Shown here one piece after another: positions 1 to 7,875 of a DNA stretch of 29,256 nt (position 1 is the stretch's first letter; each line of letters opens with the position of its first letter). The notes beneath the pieces are model-generated. The model had not been told where the DNA came from. It did no database searches and saw only the letters and a program-made list of their open reading frames with translations. Origin of the DNA: a virus. The stretch lies in IMG/VR virus record IMGVR_UViG_3300009177_000096, positions 1 through 29,256 of that record. One strand, 5' to 3'. The position numbers were made by a program, and so were the translations under genes.

Positions 1-22
1 CTCGGTTTTTCGGAGATCCAGT

Positions 23-1822
23 GTGAGTGAGGCGCTCTCAGACCTCGAGAAGGCGCGCCGCGGGACCTTGCGCCCGTCGCGGATCGTCACGCCGCAGCGC
101 CGCCAGGTGCACGCGCCGCCGATCGAGGGCGCGCCGCGGCCGCGGGACTATGTGCGGATCGCCGAGCGGTATGCCGCCGGGGTCACTGCCGGATCGATCG
201 TCGCTGGGCAATGGGTGCAGTTGGCGTGTGCCCGGCATGCGCGGGACAAGGCACGGGCATCGCGCGAGCGTGCGTGCCCCTTCGTGTGGAGCTCGGCGCA
301 CGCGACGGCCGTGTGCGCGTTCATCGAAACACTGCCGCACGTCGAGGGCCGGTGGGCGACGGGGACGATTCGGCTCGAACCGTGGCAATGCTTCCTCCTG
401 GCGAGTCTCTTCGGGTGGCGGCAGCGCGCGCACCCCGAGCGCCGGCGGATCACGACGGTGTATCTCGAAGTCGGCCGCAAGAATGCGAAGTCGACGATCA
501 TGGCCGGCGTCGCGCTCTTCCACTTGTTGCACGAGGGGGAAGCGGGCGCACAGGTCGTGTGCGGCGCCTCGACGGGGTCGCAGGCGCGCATCGCGTTCGG
601 GATCGCGCAACGGATGGTGCAGCGGTCGCCGGCGTTGCGCGCGGCCGGCGTGCAAGCGTTCGCCAACGCGATCATCACGGCCGATGGCCAGATGAAGCCC
701 GTGAACGCGAAAGCGTCGACGCAGGACGGGCTTAACCCGAGCTGCATCCTGCTCGACGAGTCGCACGCGCAAAAGTTTGCGCTGCACGACGTCTTGAAGA
801 GCGCGCAAGGCGCCCGGCCGAATCCGTTGATGCTGTGTCCGACGACGGCGGGCTATGACTTGCTGTCGGTGGGCTATGCGCTGCGGAGCACGGTCACCAA
901 GGTGCTCGAGCGGGTCTTCGACGCGGAGCATCTCCTCGGGTTGATCTACACGCTCGACGAGGGCGACGACTGGCGCGACCCGCGCGTGTGGAAGAAGGCG
1001 AACCCCATGCTCGGCGTCACGCCGACCGTCGACTGGGTCCGCACCTACTGCAGCGACGCGCAACAGACGCCGGGTCTCGAGGGCGAGTTTCGCGTGAAGG
1101 TCTGCTCGCAGTGGCTGCAGTCGGCGCGCGGGTGGCTGTCGATGGCGCACTGGGACGCGTGCGCCGATCCGACGCTGCGCCTCGAGGACTTCGCGGGCCA
1201 GCGGTGCTGGCTGGGCGGCGACCTGGCGCAGCTCGACGACATCGCGGTGATTGCGCTGCTGTTCGAGCGCGGCGCCGAGCTCTGTGCCTTTATCAAGGGC
1301 TACCTGCCGCGGGACGTCGTCGCCGATCGGGCGCGGACGGTGCCCGCGTATCGCGCCTGGGTCGCGAACGGCCTGCTCGAGGTCACGGACGGCTCGATGA
1401 TCGATTACGGCCGCATCGAGGCCGACGTGCGCGCCTGGTGTCAGCGGTTCAACGTGCAGGCGCTCCGGTTCGACCAGTTCGGGTCGGCCGGCATCGTCTC
1501 GGCGCTGGCGGGGGACGGGTTCCCCGCGGCAATTCTCGACAAGAACCGCAAGACCATCACGCCGGCGGCCCGCGATCTCGAGACGCGCGTGCGCCATCAA
1601 CGGTTTCGGCATGACGGGAATTCGTGTCTCAAATGGATGGCGAGCAACGCCGTCGTCACGCGCGGCGTCGACGATTCCCTGTTGCCGAAAAAGGATCACC
1701 CGGATTCGGCGAACAAGATCGACGGCATCGATGCGATTCTGCAGGCGATGAGCGCGTATGTCATGCCGGTCGCCCCGCCGCCGAGCTATCAGGTCTATGT
1801 GTTCGCCGAGGCCCCGCGATGA
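23..1822 (+). CDS. terL: Terminase large subunit (HK97-type packaging ATPase/nuclease)
   Basis: This is the motor subunit that drives phage DNA into the prohead and cuts it into genome units. The N-terminal ATPase half shows a Walker A loop GRKNAKST (residues 151-158) and a Walker B strand ILLDE (242-246). The C-terminal half is the nuclease, with candidate metal-binding acids in GGDLAQLDD (around residue 400), in DQFGSAG, and near the end in IDGIDAI. At 599 aa it is the usual length for the family. The GTG start at 23 has a GGAG ribosome site at 12-15. The stop overlaps the next start as ATGA. The small subunit is not in the window and would be expected just to the left. Confidence 0.95.
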   Translation: MSEALSDLEKARRGTLRPSRIVTPQRRQVHAPPIEGAPRPRDYVRIAERYAAGVTAGSIVAGQWVQLACARHARDKARASRERACPFVWSSAHATAVCAFIETLPHVEGRWATGTIRLEPWQCFLLASLFGWRQRAHPERRRITTVYLEVGRKNAKSTIMAGVALFHLLHEGEAGAQVVCGASTGSQARIAFGIAQRMVQRSPALRAAGVQAFANAIITADGQMKPVNAKASTQDGLNPSCILLDESHAQKFALHDVLKSAQGARPNPLMLCPTTAGYDLLSVGYALRSTVTKVLERVFDAEHLLGLIYTLDEGDDWRDPRVWKKANPMLGVTPTVDWVRTYCSDAQQTPGLEGEFRVKVCSQWLQSARGWLSMAHWDACADPTLRLEDFAGQRCWLGGDLAQLDDIAVIALLFERGAELCAFIKGYLPRDVVADRARTVPAYRAWVANGLLEVTDGSMIDYGRIEADVRAWCQRFNVQALRFDQFGSAGIVSALAGDGFPAAILDKNRKTITPAARDLETRVRHQRFRHDGNSCLKWMASNAVVTRGVDDSLLPKKDHPDSANKIDGIDAILQAMSAYVMPVAPPPSYQVYVFAEAPR

Positions 1823-2004
1823 CCGAGCGCCAGCGCGATCCGCCCGCCCGGCCGCGGGGCCGTCCAGTCGTCAAGGCGCCCTTGAGCAGTCTCTCGGTCC
1901 GTGTCCCCACCATCGTCCATGACCGTCTCGCGCAGCTGGCGACCAAGCAGGATCGGTCGATCTCCGAGCTCGTGCGCACGATGCTCGCGGGGCGCCTCCG
2001 CTAA
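1819..2004 (+). CDS. Small ribbon-helix-helix DNA-binding protein
   Basis: This 61-aa basic protein reads SVRVPTIVHDRLAQLA followed by SISELVRTMLAG, the strand-helix-helix pattern of CopG/Arc-type repressors and antitoxins. Such proteins dimerise and bind operators through the paired N-terminal strands. The N-terminal 25 residues are a Pro/Arg-rich tail. The ATG overlaps the terL stop (ATGA), so translation is probably coupled to terL. Its stop overlaps the stop of the convergent brnA by four bases. It may regulate the late operon or be an orphan antitoxin; the target is unknown. Confidence 0.75.
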   Translation: MTERQRDPPARPRGRPVVKAPLSSLSVRVPTIVHDRLAQLATKQDRSISELVRTMLAGRLR

Positions 2005-2318
2005 CGACCCGTGAGGGTGTCGGCGAGCCGCAGTTTGATAAAGGCCTGCCGCGTCACACCAATGCGCCGCGCCTCCGCGTCGATCGCCTCGAGGAGATCA
2101 ACGGGAAAATCGACGTTGACCCGCTGGATCTCCCGGCCTGGCCGCGTCGCCCGTGCGAGGTCCAGGTAGGGGACCACATCCTCGCCGGCGTCGAATTTGG
2201 CGTCGAACGCCTCGCCGCTGATCGTTGCCGCCGCCCTACGGACGGTCGCGGCCCGCGTAGATCGCCGCTTCGTTGTCGTGGGGGTGACGGCACGAGATGA
2301 TGCGGATGTCTTGCTCAT
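2001..2318 (-). CDS. brnA: BrnA-like antitoxin
   Basis: This is the antitoxin of a type II pair, a DNA-binding protein that neutralises BrnT and represses the operon. The C-terminal half fits the BrnA pattern: FDAKFDAGEDVVPYLDL, then RVNVDFPVDLLEAID (a ribbon-helix-helix strand and helix) and RIGVTRQAFIKLRLAD. The chosen ATG at 2318 gives 105 aa; an in-frame extension upstream lies inside brnT and is not antitoxin-like. The gene overlaps the 3' end of brnT by 83 bases, more than the short overlap usual for this pair, and its N-terminal 30 residues are a Thr/Arg-rich low-complexity tail. It is convergent with the small ribbon-helix-helix gene. Confidence 0.85.
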   Translation of the reverse strand: MSKTSASSRAVTPTTTKRRSTRAATVRRAAATISGEAFDAKFDAGEDVVPYLDLARATRPGREIQRVNVDFPVDLLEAIDAEARRIGVTRQAFIKLRLADTLTGR

Positions 2319-2523
2319 GGCGATAGGTGATGACCGCAGTCCAGAGGTGCTGACCAATGCGCCCGATGACGAGGGACCGAGGCTCGTCGCCGTGCGTGCG
2401 CGCGGGAATTTCGATCCGATCCCGGTCGTTCCATAACTCGCGCGCCTCAAGAAAATCGATCCCGTGTGTCTGTTTATTGCGGGCCGACTTGTGTTTGTCA
2501 TAGTCCTCGTCGAACCGCGGCAT
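2236..2523 (-). CDS. brnT: BrnT family ribonuclease toxin
   Basis: This 95-aa protein fits BrnT, a RelE-fold ribonuclease toxin. It has an N-terminal FDEDYDKHKSARNKQTHGIDF segment (Lys-x-x-x-His-Gly-Val/Ile-x-Phe is the family signature), a central HGDEPRSLVIGRI strand, and a C-terminal IRIISCRHPHDNE segment (RIISAR in most members). Toxin first and antitoxin second is the known brnTA order. The start codon lies inside or next to a perfect palindrome (2524-2538), and no Shine-Dalgarno site precedes it, so the message may be leaderless. The pair is inverted inside the head module, as expected for a moron that could stabilise the prophage. Confidence 0.88.
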   Translation of the reverse strand: MPRFDEDYDKHKSARNKQTHGIDFLEARELWNDRDRIEIPARTHGDEPRSLVIGRIGQHLWTAVITYRHEQDIRIISCRHPHDNEAAIYAGRDRP

Positions 2524-2538
2524 GTATAGAAACTATAC
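2524..2538. promoter_or_regulatory. Palindromic operator and -10-like element of brnTA
   Basis: GTATAG-AAA-CTATAC is a perfect 6-bp inverted repeat with a 3-bp centre, directly abutting the brnT start codon. On the minus strand it contains TATAGT (2532-2537), which matches the bacterial -10 consensus at five of six bases and ends 8 bases before the ATG. BrnA-type antitoxins repress their own operon through such palindromes, so this is the obvious binding site. I see no good -35 box. Confidence 0.6.
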
Positions 2539-2566
2539 CATGCGCCGAGGCTCCCCAGGGTCGGCC

Positions 2567-2592
2567 CCGATTTTTCGCACCCTTTAAATCGG
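2567..2592. repeat. Inverted repeat upstream of the capsid gene
   Basis: CCGATTT (2567-2573) and AAATCGG (2586-2592) form a perfect 7-bp inverted repeat with a 12-base loop containing a short T-run. Two further G-C pairs are possible if two C residues bulge out. It lies between the brnTA operator and the capsid start, about 38 bases before the ATG. It could be a regulator site or a weak hairpin in the late transcript; nothing in the sequence decides. Confidence 0.35.
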
Positions 2593-2629
2593 CCGCGGCG
2601 CGGTCGGGCCTACGCTGGACGGCACCGCG

Positions 2630-4582
2630 ATGCTCAACCGGGCGTATTCACTGCTCGAGATTCGATCGGTCGATGAGACCACGCGCCGGATTCGCGGCGT
2701 GGCGACCACGCCGACGCCGGATCGCCTCGGCGACATCATCGAGCCGCTCGGCGCCACCTACGCCGCCGAGATTCCCCTGCTGCTGCATCATCGCCGCGAG
2801 GCCCCGGTCGGGATCGCGCGCCTGGCGCCGGCGACGAAGGACGGCATCGCCTTTGAGGCCGACATTCCGCGCGTGGACGAACCCGGCCCGGTCAAAGACG
2901 AAACCGATCGCGCCTGGCAGTCGATCAAGCACGGGCTGATTCGGGCGGTCTCGGTCGGGTTCAAACCCCGCGGCGCGTTCGCGGAGACCGTTGAACGGAT
3001 GAAGGACGGCGGGTTGAAATTCCTGAAAACCGAGATCCTCGAACTCTCACTCGTGACGGTGCCCGCCAATCAGCAGGCGACCCTCGCCCTCGTGAAATCA
3101 CTCGACCAGGCCGCGATGGGCCACACCTTGCCCGGCGTTGCGGGCGCAACTCTCGTTGTCCGCGCGGTAAAGGCCGCGCCCGCCATGACCATCGCCGAAC
3201 AAATCACGCAGTGGAGCAACACCCGCGCCCCGAAAGCCGACGAGATCGCCGCGCTCATGAAGGGCGCCGCGGATACCGGCGTCACCCTCGACGCCCCGCA
3301 GGCCGAGAAATACGACACGTTGAAAGCCGAAATCAAGAGCATCGACGAGCACTTGGCGCGGCTGCGCGAGATGGAGACCCTCAACAAGGCCGCGGCGACA
3401 CCGGTCGTGCCGGCCCCGTCGCGCGATCCGCTGCCGGGCCAGGTCGTGCGCCCGTCGGTCATTCAGGTGAAATCGCAGTTGCCGCAAGGGACCGCGTTTG
3501 TGCGCGCCGCGTGTGCGGTGCTGGTCTGCCGCGGCAATTTCGACGCGGCCGCCAACTACGCGCGCGGGCGCTGGGCCGATACCTCCCCAGAGGTCGAGAC
3601 CTATCTGCGGGCCGCTGTGGCCGCCGGCAACACGACCGATGCCGCGTGGGCCGGGCCGCTCGTCAGTCAGGGCATTGCGAGCGACTTCATCGAGCTCCTC
3701 CGGCCGGCGACAATCCTCGGCAAGATTCCCAATCTGCGCAGCGTGCCCTTCAATACGAAGGTGCCGTCGCAGACGGCGGGCGGGACGTATGGGTGGGTCG
3801 GCGAGGCCAAACCGAAGCCGGTGACCAAGCTGGCGTTCTCCTCGGTCTTGCTCGACATCGCCAAGGCGGCCGGTATCATCGTGCTGACCGAGGAGCTCGT
3901 GCGGCTCTCGAATCCGTCGGCTGAGGCGCTCGTGCGGGCTGACATGGTCGCCGGCATTGCGCAATTTCTCGACGCGCAGTTCATCGATCCGGCGGTGGCC
4001 GCGGTGGCCGGCGTCAATCCGGCCTCGATCACCAACGGGGCCCCCACGGCGGCGGCGACGACCAGTCCGCTGGCGGATCTCCTCGGCTTGATCGCGCACT
4101 TCTCGACCAACAACATTCCGGTCAACGGCCTGGCGTTCATCATGTCGCCCGCGAATGCCCTCGCGTGGTCGTTTTATACGTCCGCCAACGGCGATCGCCT
4201 CTTTCCGAGTCTGACGATGGACGGCGGCTCGGTGCAAGGGATCACGGTCGTCACGTCGCAGGCCGCGGCCACCAACGTCATTGCGCTGCAGCCGCAGCTG
4301 ATCCTCTATGCCGATGACGGCGGCGTGACGATCGACGCGTCGCGTGAGGCCTCCCTGCAAATGGATTCGGCGCCAATGTCGCCGGCGGATGCGACGACCG
4401 TCATGGTCTCGCTCTGGCAGAACAACCTGGTCGGGCTGCGCGCCGAGCGGTTCGTCAATTGGAAGCGCGCCATGACGAACGCGGTGAAGTATCTGACCGC
4501 GGCCGCGTATCCGGCCCCGTCGGCCCTGCCCACGACCACGCCGCCCCCAGGCCCCGGCAAACATGCGGATACTCGGGCTTGA
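2630..4582 (+). CDS. Fused prohead protease and HK97-fold major capsid protein
   Basis: One 650-aa reading frame carries two head functions that are separate genes in phage HK97. Residues 1-160 form a U35/gp4-type prohead protease: LLHHRR holds the candidate catalytic His (53/54), AVSVGF the candidate Ser108, and LELSLVTVPAN closes the fold. Residues 185-260 are charged and helical (TLKAEIKSIDEHLARLREME), like the scaffolding delta domain. From about residue 275 to the end is a gp5-type capsid protein, with ASDFIELLRP, GGTYGWVGEAKPKP and a C-terminal LRAERFVNWKRA segment. The expected path is assembly, then self-cleavage to release the shell protein. The end overlaps the portal gene by 20 bases. 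Confidence 0.92.
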   Translation: MLNRAYSLLEIRSVDETTRRIRGVATTPTPDRLGDIIEPLGATYAAEIPLLLHHRREAPVGIARLAPATKDGIAFEADIPRVDEPGPVKDETDRAWQSIKHGLIRAVSVGFKPRGAFAETVERMKDGGLKFLKTEILELSLVTVPANQQATLALVKSLDQAAMGHTLPGVAGATLVVRAVKAAPAMTIAEQITQWSNTRAPKADEIAALMKGAADTGVTLDAPQAEKYDTLKAEIKSIDEHLARLREMETLNKAAATPVVPAPSRDPLPGQVVRPSVIQVKSQLPQGTAFVRAACAVLVCRGNFDAAANYARGRWADTSPEVETYLRAAVAAGNTTDAAWAGPLVSQGIASDFIELLRPATILGKIPNLRSVPFNTKVPSQTAGGTYGWVGEAKPKPVTKLAFSSVLLDIAKAAGIIVLTEELVRLSNPSAEALVRADMVAGIAQFLDAQFIDPAVAAVAGVNPASITNGAPTAAATTSPLADLLGLIAHFSTNNIPVNGLAFIMSPANALAWSFYTSANGDRLFPSLTMDGGSVQGITVVTSQAAATNVIALQPQLILYADDGGVTIDASREASLQMDSAPMSPADATTVMVSLWQNNLVGLRAERFVNWKRAMTNAVKYLTAAAYPAPSALPTTTPPPGPGKHADTRA

Positions 4583-5951
4583 AATCGCCTGGCGCGGCCG
4601 GGCGCTGACCGGCGGGGTCCGCACGACCTCGCCGGCGGCGCTCGCGCCGGTCAGCGGTGGCCGCGGCTGGTGGCCGGTCGTCCGCGAACCGTTCACCGGC
4701 GCCTGGCAGCAGAACCAAGAGATCGTCGTCGCGGACGTGCTGGCCTACGGGCCGGTGTTCGCGTGCGTCACCCTGATCGCGCAGAGCATCGCGAAGCTGT
4801 CGTGCCGCCTGGTGCGCCAGGAGGGCGATGGCATTTGGACGGCGACCAGCAACCCCGCGTTTAGCCCCGTCCTCCGCAAACCGAACCGCTATCAAACCTG
4901 GCAGAAGTTCGTCGAGCAGTGGATCACGAGCAAGCTGATCTGGGGCAATGCCTACGTGCTCAAGGAACGCGACGCGCGGGGCGTCGTCGTGGGCCTCTAC
5001 GTGCTGAACCCGCAGCGGGTGCGGCCGCTCGAGGCGCCCGACGGCGCCGTCTACTACGCGCTCGACACGCAGACCCTGGCCGGCATCCAGAACTCGACGG
5101 TCGTGCCGGCGTCCGAGATCATCCACGACCCGATGGTCTGTCTCTATCATCCGCTGTGCGGCGTGTCGCCGATCTACGCCTGCGGCACGGCGGCGATGCA
5201 AGGGCTCGCGATCCAAAAGAGCTCGACCGCGTTGTTCGCCTCCAACGCGCAACCGCCGGGCGTGCTCACCGTGCCTGGGCCGATCAGTCAGGCCGACGCC
5301 GACGCGGTGCAGACGCAATGGCACACGCGCCAGGCGGGCTATATCGCGATTCTGCCCTCGGGCATGAAATACGACCCGCTGGCGATGAACGCCGTCGATG
5401 CCGAGCTGATCAAACAACTCGAATGGACCGGCGAAGACGTCGCGCGGTGCTTTCACACGCCGGCGTTCATGATCGAGATCGGGACGACGCCGCCCTACGG
5501 CAACTACGCGCCGCTCCTGCAGTTGTTCTATTCCAACGCGCTGCAACCCCTGACCACGAGTTTCGAGGCGTCGTATGAGGAAGGCGTCGGGCTGTTGCTG
5601 CCGATCAACGGCACGCAATACGGCGTCGAGTTCGACGTCGACGATCTGCTGTGGATGGATCACGAGACGCGCGCCAAGGTGGCCGGCGACTCGATTCAGC
5701 ACGGCGCGCTGAGTCCGAACGAGGCCCGGCGCGACTACTTCGGCAAGGGCCCGATGGCGGGCGGCGAGACGGCGTATCTCCAAGAGCAGAATTGGCCGCT
5801 CGCGCTGCTGGCCCAGCGAGAACTGCCGACCAGGCCACCGACGCCGCCGACGCCGGTGCCGCCGCCTGACGTCGCGCCGGTGAAATCCCTGCCGCCGATC
5901 GATCTCGGCGAGGCTGCCCGGGAGTGCTTCCGCCGGGAGTGGGTGGCATGA
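4563..5951 (+). CDS. Portal protein (HK97 family)
   Basis: The portal is the ring at one capsid vertex through which DNA enters and leaves and onto which the connector docks. The 462 aa are typical for the family. Recognisable segments are YGPVFACVTLIAQSIAKLSC (stem helix region), WGNAYVLKERDARG, the YHPLCGVSPIYACG and STALFASNAQPPGVL region, and a C-terminal DDLLWMDHETRAK / GALSPNEARRDYFGKGPM segment seen in HK97 gp3-like portals. The last 60 residues are Pro-rich. The gene starts inside the 3' end of the capsid gene. Portal downstream of protease-capsid reverses the usual terminase-portal-protease-capsid order. Confidence 0.93.
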   Translation: MRILGLEIAWRGRALTGGVRTTSPAALAPVSGGRGWWPVVREPFTGAWQQNQEIVVADVLAYGPVFACVTLIAQSIAKLSCRLVRQEGDGIWTATSNPAFSPVLRKPNRYQTWQKFVEQWITSKLIWGNAYVLKERDARGVVVGLYVLNPQRVRPLEAPDGAVYYALDTQTLAGIQNSTVVPASEIIHDPMVCLYHPLCGVSPIYACGTAAMQGLAIQKSSTALFASNAQPPGVLTVPGPISQADADAVQTQWHTRQAGYIAILPSGMKYDPLAMNAVDAELIKQLEWTGEDVARCFHTPAFMIEIGTTPPYGNYAPLLQLFYSNALQPLTTSFEASYEEGVGLLLPINGTQYGVEFDVDDLLWMDHETRAKVAGDSIQHGALSPNEARRDYFGKGPMAGGETAYLQEQNWPLALLAQRELPTRPPTPPTPVPPPDVAPVKSLPPIDLGEAARECFRREWVA

Positions 5952-6373
5952 CGCGCGACGAGGTGGGGGCCATCGTCGCCGCCCTGGTGCCCGAGCTGCG
6001 GGCCGCCGTCGAGCGCCTGCTGGCGCACGAGCGCCTGGCGGGGGAGCTCGCGCTCAGAACGGCGCTGGAACCGCTCACGAGCCGCCTGGTGGCGGTCGAA
6101 ACGCGGCCCCCGACCGCTGGGCCTCCCGGGGAGCCGGGCGCCCCTGGACCGCCTGGCGCCGCGGGCCGCGACGGCGTCGATGGGAAGGCGGGCGTCACCT
6201 ATTGCGGCACCTATGTCGACGGCCGCACGTATGACCGCGGCGACGGGACGACCTACGCCGGATCGTTCTGGCACTGCAACGCGGACGGGACGGCGAGCCG
6301 CCCCGGGGACGGATCGAAGGACTGGACGTTGATGGTCAAACGCGGCCGCGACGGCAAGGACGGGCGCCCGTGA
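5948..6373 (+). CDS. Collagen-like phage structural protein
   Basis: This 141-aa protein has an N-terminal helical part (1-50, probably coiled coil: ELRAAVERLLAHERLAGELAL). Eight Gly-X-Y collagen triplets follow (58-82), then a small Tyr/Trp/Gly-rich domain (84-130: YCGTYVDGRTYDRGDG ... SFWHCNADG) with two Cys, and three more triplets at the end. The domain resembles short carbohydrate-binding modules of the ChtBD3 type. Collagen-like stretches in phages form trimeric stalks. Its place between portal and connector suggests a head decoration or neck whisker, but this is inferred. Start ATGA overlaps the portal stop. Confidence 0.75.
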   Translation: MTRDEVGAIVAALVPELRAAVERLLAHERLAGELALRTALEPLTSRLVAVETRPPTAGPPGEPGAPGPPGAAGRDGVDGKAGVTYCGTYVDGRTYDRGDGTTYAGSFWHCNADGTASRPGDGSKDWTLMVKRGRDGKDGRP

Positions 6374-6726
6374 ATCTCGTCACGCTCGACGAGGCGAAGA
6401 CCCACTTGCGCCTCGCGCTCGACGATACGCGCGACGACGCGGACCTGACGGCGAAGCTCGCCGCCGCGGAAGCGATCATCCTCGACGAGCTCAACCTGAC
6501 GGACGCCATGCAGCTGATCACGGCGGGGTGGACGCCCGCGACCGTGCCGTGGCGGGCGAAGTCGGCCATCCTGCTCGAGCTCGGCGAGCTCTGGCGCTTT
6601 CGTGGGGACGATGCCGATCCCGAGGCCCCGGTGCGGTGGACGCCCGACCAGGCCGAGGGCGCGTCGACGCTGTCGCCCGCCATCAAGGGCCTCCTGCGCC
6701 TGCTGCAACCCAAGGTGCTGGCATGA
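6370..6726 (+). CDS. Head-tail connector (gp6-like adaptor)
   Basis: This 118-aa helical protein opens NLVTLDEAKTHLRLALDDTRDDADLTAKLAAAEAIILDEL, the signature of the HK97 gp6/DUF3168-neighbour connector family that forms the ring under the portal. The C-terminal part (AKSAILLELGELWRFRGDD) is the second conserved helix pair. The GTG start overlaps the previous stop as GTGA. The gene sits at the head of a connector-closure-completion series, as expected for a siphovirus neck. Confidence 0.85.
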   Translation: MNLVTLDEAKTHLRLALDDTRDDADLTAKLAAAEAIILDELNLTDAMQLITAGWTPATVPWRAKSAILLELGELWRFRGDDADPEAPVRWTPDQAEGASTLSPAIKGLLRLLQPKVLA

Positions 6727-7067
6727 GCGTCACCGCGAGCGGCGCGCGCCGCACCTGGGTCACGGTGCAACAGCCCGGGACGCCCGTCCCCGATGGGGGC
6801 GGCAGTTTCACCACGACCTGGGTCGACGCCGTGCCGCCGACGTGGCAAGTCGCGATCACGTCGGCGGCCGGGTCGGCACTCGAGCGCGCCGCCGCCGGCA
6901 CCACGATCACGACCGCCACGCATGTCATCCGCGGCCCCTACCGGCCCGACATCACGACCGCCACGCAGTTGGTGGCGGGGGCGCGCACGTTTCAGGTCGA
7001 CGGGGTTCGCGACGTCGACGAACGCCACCGCGAGCTCGAGGTGATCGGCCGCGAGGTGCAAGCATGA
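6723..7067 (+). CDS. Head closure protein (SPP1 gp16 / HK97 gp7-like)
   Basis: The 114-aa product is beta-rich and follows the head-closure pattern: SGARRTWVTVQQPG at the start, VDAVPPTWQVAITSAAGSALERAAAG in the middle, THVIRGPYRPDITTATQLVAGARTFQVDGVRDVDER at the end. That order (first strand, a variable loop, then HxIRxRYRxDI) is typical of the adaptor that seals the DNA-filled head. Start ATGA overlaps the connector stop; the stop overlaps the next gene. Confidence 0.8.
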   Translation: MSVTASGARRTWVTVQQPGTPVPDGGGSFTTTWVDAVPPTWQVAITSAAGSALERAAAGTTITTATHVIRGPYRPDITTATQLVAGARTFQVDGVRDVDERHRELEVIGREVQA

Positions 7068-7474
7068 CGTCGGTCGAGTGGCGGGGGCTCGAGGAGCTGA
7101 AGGCGGCGCTGCGTCAGCTGCCGACCGAGCTCACCGGCGAGGCCTCGCGCATCGTCGAGGGCACGGCCAACGCGGCGATCGTCGACATGCGCGCCGAGTA
7201 TCCACCCGGGGAACTGCGCGACGGCCTGTATCAATCGACGCAGTCGACGGGGCCCTACGGCGTCGGCATCGTGATCCGGAATCGCTCCGGGTGGGCGTGG
7301 CACTGGGACTACGGCACCCAGATGCGCCATTGGGTCAACGGCAAAAGCACGGGACGGCTGTGGCCGCCGCATCACACGTTCGGGCGCACGATGGCGCAGT
7401 CGCGCCGCCGGATGTATGCGCAGCTGCAGCAGCTGCTCGAGCGCCACGGCTTGCGCGTGAGCGGGGAACCATGA
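7064..7474 (+). CDS. HK97 gp10-like tail-joining protein
   Basis: This 136-aa protein begins VEWRGLEELKAALRQLPTELT and has an R-rich C-terminus, as in the HK97 gp10 family that sits at the head-tail junction. The middle GIVIRNRSGWAWHWDYGTQMRHW matches the conserved core with the aromatic and E/DYGT motif. Position after the closure protein and before the tail-completion gene supports the call. Start ATGA overlaps the preceding stop. Confidence 0.85.
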   Translation: MTSVEWRGLEELKAALRQLPTELTGEASRIVEGTANAAIVDMRAEYPPGELRDGLYQSTQSTGPYGVGIVIRNRSGWAWHWDYGTQMRHWVNGKSTGRLWPPHHTFGRTMAQSRRRMYAQLQQLLERHGLRVSGEP

Positions 7475-7875
7475 GCCTCGCCCTCTCGGACGCCCTGCGG
7501 AATGCCCGTGTCAACGCCATCGAGGCGACGATCGGCCTGGCGCCCGTCCTAACGATCCGCACCGGGGGGGCGCCGGCGACGTGTGCCGCGCCCGACGCGG
7601 GCGTGTTGCTCACGACGATCACGCTGCCCGACGACTGGATGCAGCCCGCGGCCGCCGGCCAGGCACCGAAGACGGGGACCTGGCGCAATCCGCTCGCCGC
7701 GGCGACGGGGACGGCGGCGCACTTCCGCCTCGCCGACACGACGGGCATCTGCCATGTGCAAGGCAGCGTGTCGAAACCGGGCGCCGGCGGCGACCTCGTC
7801 CTCGATCACGTCGACCTGGCGGCGGGGCAGTCCGTCACGATCAACGCGTTCACGCTGGTCGACGGCAACGGCTGA
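7471..7875 (+). CDS. Conserved small phage structural protein, function unknown
   Basis: This 134-aa protein has an N-terminal helix (ALSDALRNARVNAIEATI), then a beta-rich body with TAAHFRLADTTGICHVQGSV and LVLDHVDLAAGQSVTINAFTL. Proteins with this helix-then-jelly-roll-like outline are common next to neck and tail genes of siphoviruses, but I know of no firm role. It lies between the gp10-like and tail-completion genes and overlaps both by a few bases (ATGA and TGATG). A minor virion protein is the best guess. Confidence 0.65.
   Translation: MSLALSDALRNARVNAIEATIGLAPVLTIRTGGAPATCAAPDAGVLLTTITLPDDWMQPAAAGQAPKTGTWRNPLAAATGTAAHFRLADTTGICHVQGSVSKPGAGGDLVLDHVDLAAGQSVTINAFTLVDGNG

Noticed and set aside
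38-1699. Minus-strand open frame of 553 codons opposite terL.
   Set aside because: Its composition is Arg/Pro/Asp-rich shadow and the plus strand has all TerL motifs.
3098-4696. Minus-strand frame of 532 codons opposite the capsid and portal.
   Set aside because: No motifs, and the plus strand carries protease-capsid motifs.
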